Source: Pontibacter sp. G13
GTDB taxonomy: Bacteria; Bacteroidota; Bacteroidia; J057
Direction: 5' to 3'
Assembly (NCBI RefSeq): GCF_031851795.1
Contig: NZ_CP134696.1
Location: forward strand, 4,298,501 to 4,362,500
DNA length: 64,000 nucleotides
The notes beneath the pieces are model-generated. The model saw nothing but the letters and a program-made list of their open reading frames with translations. It ran no database searches and was not told where the DNA came from. The position numbers were made by a program, and so were the translations under genes. Every line of letters begins with the position of its first letter. Position 1 is the stretch's first letter. Shown one piece after another: positions 1 through 8,232 of this stretch.

Positions 1-208
1 CGCATTGACGCATTACAGCTACGCGCTGCATGATGCACTGAAAATGGTGAAATGCCCCAAGGTCGAAGTGCATATTTCCCACATTTTTTCCAGAGAGGCC
101 TTCCGTCACCAATCCGTCATTGCGCCAGCATGCGATGGTATGATCTCCGGTTTGGGCACCGCAGGCTATGATTTGGCTATTCAATGGTTGGCGGCCAAAG
201 GCCAATAG
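1..208 (+). CDS. aroQ: 3-dehydroquinate dehydratase, type II (C-terminal part)
   Basis: Partial gene cut by the left edge; 68 residues remain and the frame is open to base 2. Type II dehydroquinase converts 3-dehydroquinate to 3-dehydroshikimate in the cytoplasmic shikimate pathway and forms a dodecamer of flavodoxin-like subunits. The visible part carries the family's conserved run, an ALTHYSYALHDAL segment followed by VEVHISHIFSREAFRH, which corresponds to the substrate-binding His/Asn and Arg region, and then the C-terminal GLGTAGYDLAI helix. The usual family length is about 140-150 residues, so roughly half is missing. Family assignment is firm. Confidence 0.9.
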   Translation, partial: ALTHYSYALHDALKMVKCPKVEVHISHIFSREAFRHQSVIAPACDGMISGLGTAGYDLAIQWLAAKGQ

Positions 209-268
209 CTAGGCAGCCACGATATTTGTGGAGCTAGTCGGGTCTCCTTGAAGATCCTAATTTGGCTG

Positions 269-490
269 ATTTGGGGGTATCCCGACGTGCTTGGCAGGAA
301 GATCTTCCCAGTGGGATCAGTCGTCGGGTCGCTCCCTTTCGTGCTCCGCTGCCGCTTCGGTCGGTGAGCGGTACGGCGGAATGATCTTGATTGGGAGGTC
401 TACTTGATCTTTTGAACCTGGCAGATTGATCTAGGCTCACCGACTACCCCTTCAGGCAGCTTACCCCCCACGGGCCATCCGCACACAAAA
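269..490 (+). repeat. Dispersed intergenic repeat, copy A
   Basis: The 337-base stretch between aroQ and the 3' end of pdhA holds no convincing gene. It carries a copy of a family seen four times in this window. The copy opens with ATTTGGGGGTATCCCGACGT, continues through GC-rich text with CGGGTCGCTCCCTTTCG and CGCTTCGGTCGGTGAGCGGTA, and ends with GGGCCATCCGCACAC just before the pdhA terminator. Compare copies at 15259, 51473 (minus strand) and 63299. The ends are better conserved than the middle. Function is unknown. Confidence 0.6.
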
Positions 491-522
491 AAAGCGGGGC
501 TATCCACAAAGGTAGCCCCGCT
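487..522 (-). terminator. Rho-independent terminator of pdhA
   Basis: A perfect 10-bp stem (AGCGGGGCTA paired with TAGCCCCGCT) with a 10-base loop. On the minus strand it is followed by seven T residues. It lies 24 bases downstream of the pdhA stop codon, so it most likely ends that transcript. Confidence 0.85.
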
Positions 523-545
523 CGGTATATGGTCTAGTTGGGAGA

Positions 546-1571
546 TTAGTCCATGATGTATGGGTAATCGCCAACATAAACGTCTTCGTACAAAGCGCTC
601 ACATCTGGGTATGGAGACTGCTCAGCGAAGGTTACGGACTCAGCAACAGTTGCCTTGATCTGAGTATCGATCTCCTTCAATTGCTCCTCGGTAGCCATGT
701 CATTCTCCAACAAGTAGAGTTTCAAGCCAACGATTGGGTCACGGTCTTTGAACTCATTGAGTTCGTCGCGTGTACGGTATTTCATTGGGTCGGACATGGA
801 GTGACCGCGGTAGCGGTAGGTCTTCATCTCCATCAGCATAGGACCTTTTCCGGAACGAGCATGCTCCACAGCAGCGGTCATGGCATCGTACACTTCGAAG
901 GTGCTCATGGCGTCTACAGACACTGAAGGCATGTCGTAGGAGAGACCCAATTTGTGCAGCTCAGTCACATTGGAAGTACGCTCTACAGAGGTACCCATTG
1001 CGTAAGCGTTGTTTTCGATCACAAAGATCACAGGAAGTTCCCACAGCATCGCCAAGTTGAAGGCTTCGTGCAGGGCACCTTGACGTGTAGCACCGTCACC
1101 CATCAAGCAGACGGTCACGTTATCACCACCCTTGTATTTGGATCCGAAAGCAATTCCGGCTCCGAGTGGAATCTGGCCACCGACGATCCCGTGTCCACCC
1201 ATGAAGTTGTGCTCCTTGGAGAAGAAGTGCATAGAACCACCTTTTCCTTTGGAACAACCAGTAGCCTTGCCATACAGCTCGGCCATACAGGCGTTGGGGG
1301 TTACCCCGCGTACCAATGCTCCACCGTGATCGCGGTAAGCGGTAATGACATAATCGTCAGGACGGATCGCCCCTTCGATTCCAACAGCAACCGCCTCTTG
1401 ACCGATATACAAGTGGCAGAACCCGCGGAACTTACCCTGCATATACAACTGGCCAGCTTTTTCCTCAAAGCGACGGATCATTAAAGCTTGCTCGTACCAT
1501 TGCATCACCTGCTCTTGGGTATATGCAGCTTTTTTCTTTCGTGTGCGCGACTTCGTTTTCGTGGTAGACAT
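546..1571 (-). CDS. pdhA: Pyruvate dehydrogenase E1 component, alpha subunit
   Basis: E1-alpha of the pyruvate dehydrogenase complex decarboxylates pyruvate with thiamine diphosphate and passes the acetyl group to E2. The 341-residue protein has the thiamine diphosphate motif, GDG at about residues 158-160 closing with NN at 187-188. It also has the ENNAYAMGTSVERTS run and the YRGHSMSDP loop near residue 254 that in mitochondrial homologues carries the phosphorylation site. Length fits separate alpha-subunit proteins. A short Lys/Arg-rich N-terminal extension (residues 4-15) precedes the domain. The beta subunit (pdhB) and E2/E3 are not in the window. The gene stands alone with its own terminator and 295 bases of upstream space. 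A branched-chain oxoacid E1 is possible but less likely. Confidence 0.88.
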   Translation of the reverse strand: MSTTKTKSRTRKKKAAYTQEQVMQWYEQALMIRRFEEKAGQLYMQGKFRGFCHLYIGQEAVAVGIEGAIRPDDYVITAYRDHGGALVRGVTPNACMAELYGKATGCSKGKGGSMHFFSKEHNFMGGHGIVGGQIPLGAGIAFGSKYKGGDNVTVCLMGDGATRQGALHEAFNLAMLWELPVIFVIENNAYAMGTSVERTSNVTELHKLGLSYDMPSVSVDAMSTFEVYDAMTAAVEHARSGKGPMLMEMKTYRYRGHSMSDPMKYRTRDELNEFKDRDPIVGLKLYLLENDMATEEQLKEIDTQIKATVAESVTFAEQSPYPDVSALYEDVYVGDYPYIMD

Positions 1572-1866
1572 AGGAGTAACGAGATTGGCGTACGTTCTAG
1601 AATCTCAGAATTCGAAATTAAACTCAACGTTAAAATTGGAAATTCTTACCTTCAAACACAAATTAAATCGTTTGGGTTTCCGAGGTCTTTCATGAATTTC
1701 TCTGTATCCATTTGTGCCCAATGATAGTGCCAGATACAAGGAATATGGCTGAACTGCCTACAATGCCCACTCACTGGGACAGTTGGACGTTTGGTCGAAA
1801 AAATGGCCGACTGCCTGATTATCAAAGCTGTCCTGTGTTTTTTCATAGGCTCAAATCCTGACCTTC

Positions 1867-2991
1867 TTGCATTTTTCCAACCTACACCTCATCCAATTTC
1901 GAAACTATCCAGAGCTTCAAGTTTCTTTTAGCCCTGACATCAATTGTATCACCGGACCCAACGGTGCAGGGAAGACAAATATCCTCGATGCACTCCATTT
2001 TCTCTCCTTTACCAAAGGATTTCGGAGTAGTCAGGACCAGCAAGCCGTGCAAGAGGGCGGAGATTTCTTCTTGGATCAAGGACAATGGGAGGATGAAAGA
2101 GGCACCTACCAAGTGAGCTGCAACTACGTCAAGCAGAAGGGCAAGAAGATCCTCATCAATCAGAAACCCATCAAGCGCGTCAGTGAGCATATTGGGAGAA
2201 TTCCGCTGGTGGCAGTCCTGCCCGACGATACCGAACTCATCAATGGCCCCTCCCAGTCCCGAAGACGATTTATGGATATGCTCATCTCGCAATATGATGC
2301 GGCGTACCTGCAGCACTTGATGCAATACGACAAGATGATCGCCCAACGCAATGCCCTTCTCAAGCATTTTCAGGAAGTCCGCGCATTCGATCTCGATCAA
2401 TTGGCCCTCTGGGACGAACAACTCATTCCTCATGGGATGGCCATTCTGGAAGGTAGGCAGGAGTTTGTGGATCGGTTCTTGGAAGTATTTGCAGGGTATG
2501 TCAGCAAGATTGTTTCGGACAAGGAAGTGCCTCACATCAGGTACAGGACTCAGCTGGAAGAGAATACCCATGAAGCTTGGTTGGCACTTTGGGATCGGCA
2601 GCGCGAAAAGGATCGTGTCAATGGATACACCACCGCGGGCGTGCATCGGGATGACTTGGTGTTTCAATTAGATGGGCAATCTGTCCGGAACTTTGGATCG
2701 CAGGGGCAACAGAAAACCTTCGTCTTGGCCCTCAAGCTCGGACAGTACAAATTGCTGGAATCTCGCTCAAAAAAATCACCAATTTTGTTATTGGATGATA
2801 TTTTTGACAAATTGGACGAACATCGGCTCTCTAAGATCGCCGAAATATTGGACGAAGATATTCGCGGACAAATTTTTATCACCGATACCTCGCAAAATCG
2901 GTTGCGTGGGGTATTTGATGATGAAAAAAAGCGCCAAGTGCGTTTTTTCGAAGTTGTGGACAATCAGCTACTCGCACTGGAAATCGAATAA
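1867..2991 (+). CDS. recF: DNA replication and repair protein RecF
   Basis: RecF is an ABC-type ATPase that helps load RecA at single-strand gaps. The 374-residue product has Walker A GPNGAGKT at residues 30-37, the RecF pattern GPSQSRRRFMD near 127-137, the AGVHRDDL segment near 257-264, an ABC signature GSQGQQ at 277-282 and Walker B ILLLDD at 306-311. An in-frame TAG at 1846 and no ATG after it make the TTG at 1867 the best start. It gives the usual N-terminus of the family (strand, then FRNY). A small DUF721 gene follows after 18 bases, a frequent RecF neighbour. The protein reads as intact. Confidence 0.93.
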   Translation: MHFSNLHLIQFRNYPELQVSFSPDINCITGPNGAGKTNILDALHFLSFTKGFRSSQDQQAVQEGGDFFLDQGQWEDERGTYQVSCNYVKQKGKKILINQKPIKRVSEHIGRIPLVAVLPDDTELINGPSQSRRRFMDMLISQYDAAYLQHLMQYDKMIAQRNALLKHFQEVRAFDLDQLALWDEQLIPHGMAILEGRQEFVDRFLEVFAGYVSKIVSDKEVPHIRYRTQLEENTHEAWLALWDRQREKDRVNGYTTAGVHRDDLVFQLDGQSVRNFGSQGQQKTFVLALKLGQYKLLESRSKKSPILLLDDIFDKLDEHRLSKIAEILDEDIRGQIFITDTSQNRLRGVFDDEKKRQVRFFEVVDNQLLALEIE

Positions 2992-3009
2992 CTGCCAATC
3001 TTTCCGTTC

Positions 3010-3300
3010 ATGAGCAATAAGCCGTACGTTTCCCTCGGAGAAGCCATCCAGTCCTATCTGGACAAATACAACCTTCGCAACGAAGCTAGAATCCACTTCA
3101 TCATCTCCGAGTGGGATAAGCTGATGGGAGCCCCCATTGCTCAAAACACCGAAAAAATCTGGTTCAAAGACGGCGTATTCTACGTCAAAGTCTCTTCCCC
3201 AGTCTGGAAGCAGGAGCTTCAGATGGCTAGGCTCAAGATTCGTGATATCGTCAATCGCCGCCTCAAGCAGAATCTCGTTCAAGAGGTGCGGATTCTCTAG
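3010..3300 (+). CDS. DUF721 (DciA-like) protein
   Basis: A 96-residue protein of the DUF721 family. Members include DciA, which helps deliver the replicative helicase in bacteria lacking DnaC/DnaI-type loaders. The pattern is seen directly: an N-terminal helix (SLGEAIQSYLDKYNL), a WDKLMGAPIAQNTEKIWFKDGV core resembling the family's W-x-x-x-x-G-x-x-x-A-x-H/N pattern, then the VKVSSPVWKQELQMAR strand-helix typical of the domain. It lacks the long basic extension of larger DciA proteins. It lies 18 bases after recF and is probably co-transcribed. A helicase-loading role is inference from the family only. Confidence 0.75.
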   Translation: MSNKPYVSLGEAIQSYLDKYNLRNEARIHFIISEWDKLMGAPIAQNTEKIWFKDGVFYVKVSSPVWKQELQMARLKIRDIVNRRLKQNLVQEVRIL

Positions 3301-3387
3301 TAGTCACTTCGTTTGAAATTCCCCCGCTAGAACCTATCAGGCCGCAGTCGGTTTTTGGTTGCAATCGAAAGATCAATCGAAACCGTT

Positions 3388-4257
3388 ATGTCTGAATATA
3401 TTTTGGTCACTGGCGCCACCGGACAATTGGGGCGTGAAGTCGTCAGGACCCTCCTCCAAAACCGGGTCGCTGTCAAAGCTGCCACCCGCCGCCCCGAGTC
3501 TTATTCCCATCCCGATGTGGAGCCATTGTTTTTGGACTATAGCCAGCCTACGTCCTTTGTTCCCGCTATTCGAGGTGCTGCCGGCCTCTTCCTGATCTCC
3601 GGCCCTATGGACCCCAAAGTCCACGAAAAACTCCCCCAACTTATCGATACTGCCAAGGTGGAAGGCGTTCAGAAGATTATTTTCGTCTCAGCATGGGGCG
3701 TGGATCAGAACGAGGACAATGTCCTGCGAAAATGCGAGCACTACCTTGAACAGAGTGGGATGAGGTATGTGATTTTCCGTCCCAATTTCTTTATGGACAA
3801 TTTTTCCTCGGGTTTTATCGGAGATATGATCCGAGCCACGGGGAATATTTACTTGCCTGCCGGGACTGGAAAGACCAGCTTTATTTCTTGTAGAGATATT
3901 GCACTAGCAGTGGAAAAGGCGTTTGCGCACCGTGACTGGGACCATCAGGCGATCCCGCTTTCAGGTAAAGAATCGCTGGACCACGATCTGGTGGCGAGGA
4001 TTATTTCCCAAGTGAGCGGGCGGGAAATTCACTATTTCGACCAATCTCCTGAGCAAGTGCTTGCAGCTGGTAAAGAGGCGGGAATGTCTGAGGGAGCGGT
4101 CAGTTACCTCAATGAATTGTATGAAATGGTTCGAAATGGCTGGGTCGCACCGATCTCTGAACATCTGAAGTCCATCATCGGACAGCAACCCGAAAGCTTC
4201 CGAGCCTTTGCAGAACGAAGCCTCGGAAGCTGGATGTTGCCGGGTTCGGCTAATTAG
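3388..4257 (+). CDS. NmrA-like NAD(P)-binding Rossmann protein
   Basis: A 289-residue atypical short-chain dehydrogenase of the NmrA/NAD(P)H-binding group. The dinucleotide-binding motif GATGQLG sits at residues 9-15 directly after the first strand. The segment IIFVSAWGVDQNED and the PNFFMDNF run are typical of NmrA-like quinone oxidoreductases and redox-sensing proteins. No YxxxK catalytic pair of classical reductases is apparent. A longer frame opens at a TTG (3355), but the ATG at 3388 places the Rossmann strand directly at the N-terminus. The 3' end overlaps the tail of convergent pdxJ by 8 bases. Substrate is unknown. Confidence 0.72.
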   Translation: MSEYILVTGATGQLGREVVRTLLQNRVAVKAATRRPESYSHPDVEPLFLDYSQPTSFVPAIRGAAGLFLISGPMDPKVHEKLPQLIDTAKVEGVQKIIFVSAWGVDQNEDNVLRKCEHYLEQSGMRYVIFRPNFFMDNFSSGFIGDMIRATGNIYLPAGTGKTSFISCRDIALAVEKAFAHRDWDHQAIPLSGKESLDHDLVARIISQVSGREIHYFDQSPEQVLAAGKEAGMSEGAVSYLNELYEMVRNGWVAPISEHLKSIIGQQPESFRAFAERSLGSWMLPGSAN

Positions 4258-4972
4258 CAAGGCATTCCTTGTAGCGTTTGATGGTGGTTTCCAGCCCATA
4301 GTATAATGCATCACAAACAAGTGCGTGCCCAATGGAAACCTCAGCCAAGTTTGGAACTTCCTTGGCAAAATGTGCCAGATTGTCCAGATTCAGGTCGTGT
4401 CCGGCATTGACCCCCAACCCTAGTTCATGCGCAAAAGCTGCTGAACGAGCGTATGGAGCTACAGCATCTGGATTTCCGTTGGCATACTCTGTCGCGTAGG
4501 CTTCGGTGTAAAGCTCAATGCGGTCCGTGCCAATCTCCCGGGCTGCCTCGATGTGGTCTAGGTTGGTTTCCACAAAAATCGATGCTCGAACACCAGCAGA
4601 TTGAATCCGCTGGATGATATCGAGAAGGAGATACTTGTTTTTGAGGGTGTCCCAACCAGCGTTGGAGGTAAGGGCTTCCGGTGGATCTGGGACCAATGTG
4701 CACTGCGCGGGTTTGACTTTCTCGATCATCCTGAGGAATTCTTCCGAAGGATAGCCCTCCACATTCAACTCCACCTGCAAGGAATGCTTCAAGGTGTAAA
4801 TATCGGCCTTCTTTGCATGACGCTCATCGGGACGAGGATGTAGGGTGATCCCATCTGCGCCGAACGCGACGGCATCCTGCGCCACCTTTTCCAGATCAGG
4901 GAGGTTTCTACCTCGTGAATTCCGGATGAGGGCGACTTTGTTGAGATTGACAGAGAGTTGAATTTCACTCAT
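4250..4972 (-). CDS. pdxJ: Pyridoxine 5'-phosphate synthase PdxJ
   Basis: PdxJ condenses 1-deoxy-D-xylulose 5-phosphate with 3-amino-2-oxopropyl phosphate to make pyridoxine 5'-phosphate in the DXP-dependent vitamin B6 pathway. The 240-residue TIM barrel shows the family signature: LSVNLNKVALIRNSRG at the N-terminus, the active-site HPRPDERH loop at residues 45-52, LGLGVNAGHDLN around residue 190, and the phosphate-binding VSIGHALVCDALYYGLE near the C-terminus. Length matches the family. It is convergent with the NmrA-like gene. Upstream is a 220-base gap shared with the htrA terminator. Confidence 0.95.
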   Translation of the reverse strand: MSEIQLSVNLNKVALIRNSRGRNLPDLEKVAQDAVAFGADGITLHPRPDERHAKKADIYTLKHSLQVELNVEGYPSEEFLRMIEKVKPAQCTLVPDPPEALTSNAGWDTLKNKYLLLDIIQRIQSAGVRASIFVETNLDHIEAAREIGTDRIELYTEAYATEYANGNPDAVAPYARSAAFAHELGLGVNAGHDLNLDNLAHFAKEVPNLAEVSIGHALVCDALYYGLETTIKRYKECLAN

Positions 4973-5141
4973 GAGGATTCGAGATTGAATCGGATTTTGC
5001 CGAAAAATACACCCTTATACGTCTAATAAAAAGAAAAGAGTCGCTAGGTATGACGATTTGGGCATGCCTGGTGGGAATGGATGGGAAGAATGGATGCTGG
5101 TCCGTTTTGCCCAAAAATCATTCTCATTGTTCCTAACATGC

Positions 5142-5170
5142 AAAAAGCCACCTCCAAAGAGATGGCTTCT
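5142..5170 (-). terminator. Probable terminator of the HtrA-type gene
   Basis: AAGCCACCTC and GAGATGGCTT can pair around a CAAA loop with one internal mismatch. On the minus strand the hairpin is followed by TTTTTG. It lies 23 bases past the protease stop codon. The plus-strand side is also followed by a T-rich run, but no plus-strand gene ends here. Confidence 0.65.
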
Positions 5171-5192
5171 TGATTTTTTGAATGGGTCTTCG

Positions 5193-6704
5193 CTACCAGC
5201 TAAAACTGTAGGAAGCATTCATTCCACGTTCATAGAGACCTTTGATGGTGACATATTCTCCTGAAGTCGCCAATTGGTCTTGCAAGTCTTCCAGGCTTTC
5301 AATCCTTTCACCATTGATGGAGGTGATGACAAACCCAGGGGCAATTTCGTGCTCGGCCATTTGTTCGCCGACCTCCAAGATGACGGCTCCGAAGTTGATG
5401 CCCAATGCTTCCAATTCCTCTTCAGAAGCAGCGCGGAAACGATTGCCTTCGAATTCTACCTCCACGGCTAGTTCTGGATTCACTCGGGAAGATCTAGCAG
5501 TAGCTAATTGCTTGAGCGGTACTTCAAACTGTAATTCATGACTTCCTCGAAACGCCAGAATCGTGACCAGATCACCCGGACGGTAACGACTGACTTGTTC
5601 TTGCAGTTCGGAGGAATTATTCACCTCCCGCCCATTGACGGAGACGATCACATCCCCAATCATCAGCCCAGCTTCTGCGGCGCCCAATGCAGGATCGAGT
5701 CTAGAAACATACGCGCCCTTGAGGGTACTCAGATCATATTGTTTGGCCAATCGAGCATCGACAGGCTGAATGGAAACGCCCAAAAAGCCTCTGCGCACTT
5801 CGCCATAGGTCAGCAAGTCTTCCATGACTTTCCGAGCGATCGAAGCTGGAATCGCAAAAGAATAACCTGCATAGTATCCCGTGCGAGATGCAATGGCAGT
5901 GTTGATCCCAACGAGTTCCCCGTCGATATTGACCAGTGCGCCGCCGCTATTCCCTTTGTTGACAGCTGCATCCGTTTGGATGAAGGATTCGATGGCGTAT
6001 TCGGAGTCATTTCGAAGCAGGTTGATATTTCTTCCTTTGGCACTGACGATCCCCGCAGTAACGGTTGAGGTCAGGTCCATCGGGTTGCCCACTGCGAGTA
6101 CCCATTGGCCTACCTTTACTTGGTCAGAATTCCCAAAAGGCAGGAAAGGCAATTGTTCGCCTTCGATTTTGAGCAGTGCCAAATCCGTACTGATGTCTGT
6201 ACCAATGACTTTGGCGGGAAAAGAGCGATTGTCGAATAAGGTGATCTCGACTTCGTCCGCATCCTGAATGACGTGATTGTTGGTGACAATGTATCCATCT
6301 TCGGAGATCAATACCCCAGATCCGGAAGCCACCCCTTGGGGAACATCCATCATGTCATCATCGAAGAAATCGCGAAAAGGATTGCTGAAAAAATCCGCTT
6401 CGCGACGCTGGGACTTTGCATTGTACTGGGAACGGATGTGAACTACCGCGGGTCTGGCAGATTCGGCTGCAACGACAAAATCAGGGAGTTCGCCGGGAAC
6501 AGCCATTCTCGAGGTCGAGCTGGTGGTTTGAGGTCGGCTTGGGGGATTTTCGTACCGCGAAAAAGTGGCGGGAATCGGCTCCTTGGGTACATAGACGTAT
6601 TCTGGCCCGAAGAAATAGGCATACATACCTGCTCCAACCAGAGACCCTACGAGGATCAGGAGAAACCCAATGCCGAATGAGAGGAAGAGTGTCTTACGAG
6701 ACAT
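5193..6704 (-). CDS. Periplasmic HtrA/DegP-type serine protease with two PDZ domains
   Basis: A 503-residue trypsin-fold protease of envelope quality control. Counting from the ATG at 6704, the catalytic triad is His144 (TNNHVI), Asp174 (STDLALL) and Ser253 (NKGNSGGAL). An N-terminal hydrophobic segment (residues 5-30) acts as a signal anchor, followed by a Pro/Ser-rich linker. Two PDZ domains follow the protease: the first starts near RRGFLGVSIQPVDAR and the second is a shorter, more divergent C-terminal one. A GTG two codons upstream is an alternative start. The substrate and the choice between DegP and DegQ/DegS names cannot be decided from sequence. Genes on the other side are divergent, with a 268-base shared upstream region. 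Confidence 0.92.
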   Translation of the reverse strand: MSRKTLFLSFGIGFLLILVGSLVGAGMYAYFFGPEYVYVPKEPIPATFSRYENPPSRPQTTSSTSRMAVPGELPDFVVAAESARPAVVHIRSQYNAKSQRREADFFSNPFRDFFDDDMMDVPQGVASGSGVLISEDGYIVTNNHVIQDADEVEITLFDNRSFPAKVIGTDISTDLALLKIEGEQLPFLPFGNSDQVKVGQWVLAVGNPMDLTSTVTAGIVSAKGRNINLLRNDSEYAIESFIQTDAAVNKGNSGGALVNIDGELVGINTAIASRTGYYAGYSFAIPASIARKVMEDLLTYGEVRRGFLGVSIQPVDARLAKQYDLSTLKGAYVSRLDPALGAAEAGLMIGDVIVSVNGREVNNSSELQEQVSRYRPGDLVTILAFRGSHELQFEVPLKQLATARSSRVNPELAVEVEFEGNRFRAASEEELEALGINFGAVILEVGEQMAEHEIAPGFVITSINGERIESLEDLQDQLATSGEYVTIKGLYERGMNASYSFSW

Positions 6705-6972
6705 ACACACAAATTATGGCTTACAGGGATATAGACCTATCCCCAAAATTGGGCCGATTTGCCCGTGTTGATTTTGCTATTCAACGAAAATTGGAAGGCC
6801 ATTGATCAAAAAAATACGCATCCGCGCTAAAACCTACAAGCTTATCTCGGCCAATTGCATGACTTTTGGCCTTTTTCTGTTAAATTTTAGGTTCACTGAA
6901 ATGTTTTCCCATTCTGGAAACCCTTTTGCCCAACACGGGTATTTATTCCCATACACCGCATAACCTCAACCC

Positions 6973-8214
6973 ATGAACGAAACACTGGATTTCCAACGCC
7001 TCGATGAACTACATCAACTCCTGCAAGATCGAGAGCTGAGCCTCTTCTCCCGAAGACTGTTGGACCTGATCTCCGATTTTCCCCAGGAGGTGAATTTCCG
7101 TACCGAAGCCATCATGCTTCGCGCCAAGTACAACGAATACGCCTCCCGTGAAGCTTCTCAGCAATCCCCCCTCGATTTCGAAGATATGCTCGAAGCGGGA
7201 AGTGCCCTTCTGGTGCGTTTGGAGGAGTTTCTCCCAGAAATTCCCGATGATGTGTTGATGGCGATGGATTCTAATCTGCCTTTTGATCGTCCCGTGTTTC
7301 ACGGCAAAGGCCTTTCCAAAACCTTCAAGACCCGAAGCCACACATTCCAACTCCCTAAAGCAGATGTTAGGCTCAACCCCGGCGAGATCACCGGAATCGT
7401 GGGGGAAAACGGCAATGGAAAAACGACCCTGATGCGAATCATTGCGGGAAGTTTACAGGCAGATGCAGGAAGTTTAAGCTATTGGGGAAAGGATCATGCA
7501 GATTGGGGATGGTATGAAATCAAACGGAAGCTCGCCTTCATTCCTCAGCATCTGGAACCTTGGACGGGTTTGCTAAAAGATAATCTCCATTTCTCCGCGG
7601 CCATTCACGGGATCAAAGGCGCCGAAAACGAGGATTTGGTAGACTATGCGATTCACCGGCTTGGACTCAGCCAGTACGAGCACTCTACCTGGAAAGAGAT
7701 TTCTTCCGGCTACAAATTGCGCTTTGAACTGGCACGTGCATTGGTTCGTCGCCCTTCCCTCCTGATCATCGATGAGCCACTGGCCAATCTCGATATCAAT
7801 ACCCAGCAGATTTTCCTGCAAGATCTCCGATATATTGCTGATAGCCATTCGCAGCCTGTGAGCATCTTGGTGAGTTCCCAGCACTTGCACGAGATCGAAA
7901 GTATTTCCGACAATCTCCTCTTCATCAAGTCTGGCGAACTACTCTACAACGGACCCACCTCCGAATTCGGCCAGGACCGCACCGAAAACCTCTTTGAGCT
8001 TGAGACTAGCATGGACCGAGCTGAAGTGGAGCAACGACTGGCACATCTCGAAGGCGTGAGCTTCAAATCTGCGGGCTCCAAAATCCTGATTGCTGCACCG
8101 CTGGACATGACCATTCCCCAACTGATGGGCGAACTAGCTCAGCAAAACATCCCCGTCCAGTACTTCCGTGACATTTCCCAATCTACGCTCAAGCTTTTCC
8201 GAGACAACGCATAG
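6973..8214 (+). CDS. ABC transporter ATP-binding protein with extra N-terminal domain
   Basis: A 413-residue protein whose ABC ATPase core starts near residue 108. Walker A GENGNGKT is at 144-151, a degenerate signature SSGY (in place of LSGGQ) at 244-247, Walker B LLIIDEP near 263-269 with catalytic Glu268, and the H-loop His at 304. Before it lies a helical domain of about 95 residues containing IMLRAKYNEY and a charged helix. This loosely resembles the small effector-associated helical domains of Bacteroidota, but I cannot confirm the link. About 85 residues after the core form an alpha/beta accessory region. It is the first gene of a co-directional array of seven paralogous membrane proteins starting 18 bases downstream, so it probably energises them. 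Substrate and transport direction are unknown. A weak promoter match (TAAATTTT, 6881-6888) lies 84 bases upstream of the start codon. Confidence 0.85.
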   Translation: MNETLDFQRLDELHQLLQDRELSLFSRRLLDLISDFPQEVNFRTEAIMLRAKYNEYASREASQQSPLDFEDMLEAGSALLVRLEEFLPEIPDDVLMAMDSNLPFDRPVFHGKGLSKTFKTRSHTFQLPKADVRLNPGEITGIVGENGNGKTTLMRIIAGSLQADAGSLSYWGKDHADWGWYEIKRKLAFIPQHLEPWTGLLKDNLHFSAAIHGIKGAENEDLVDYAIHRLGLSQYEHSTWKEISSGYKLRFELARALVRRPSLLIIDEPLANLDINTQQIFLQDLRYIADSHSQPVSILVSSQHLHEIESISDNLLFIKSGELLYNGPTSEFGQDRTENLFELETSMDRAEVEQRLAHLEGVSFKSAGSKILIAAPLDMTIPQLMGELAQQNIPVQYFRDISQSTLKLFRDNA

Positions 8215-8232
8215 ACGGTAAACGTTAAAGCT

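Noticed and set aside
1652-1846. A 64-codon minus-strand frame between pdhA and recF
   Set aside because: No family match, no ribosome binding site, and composition like non-coding sequence.
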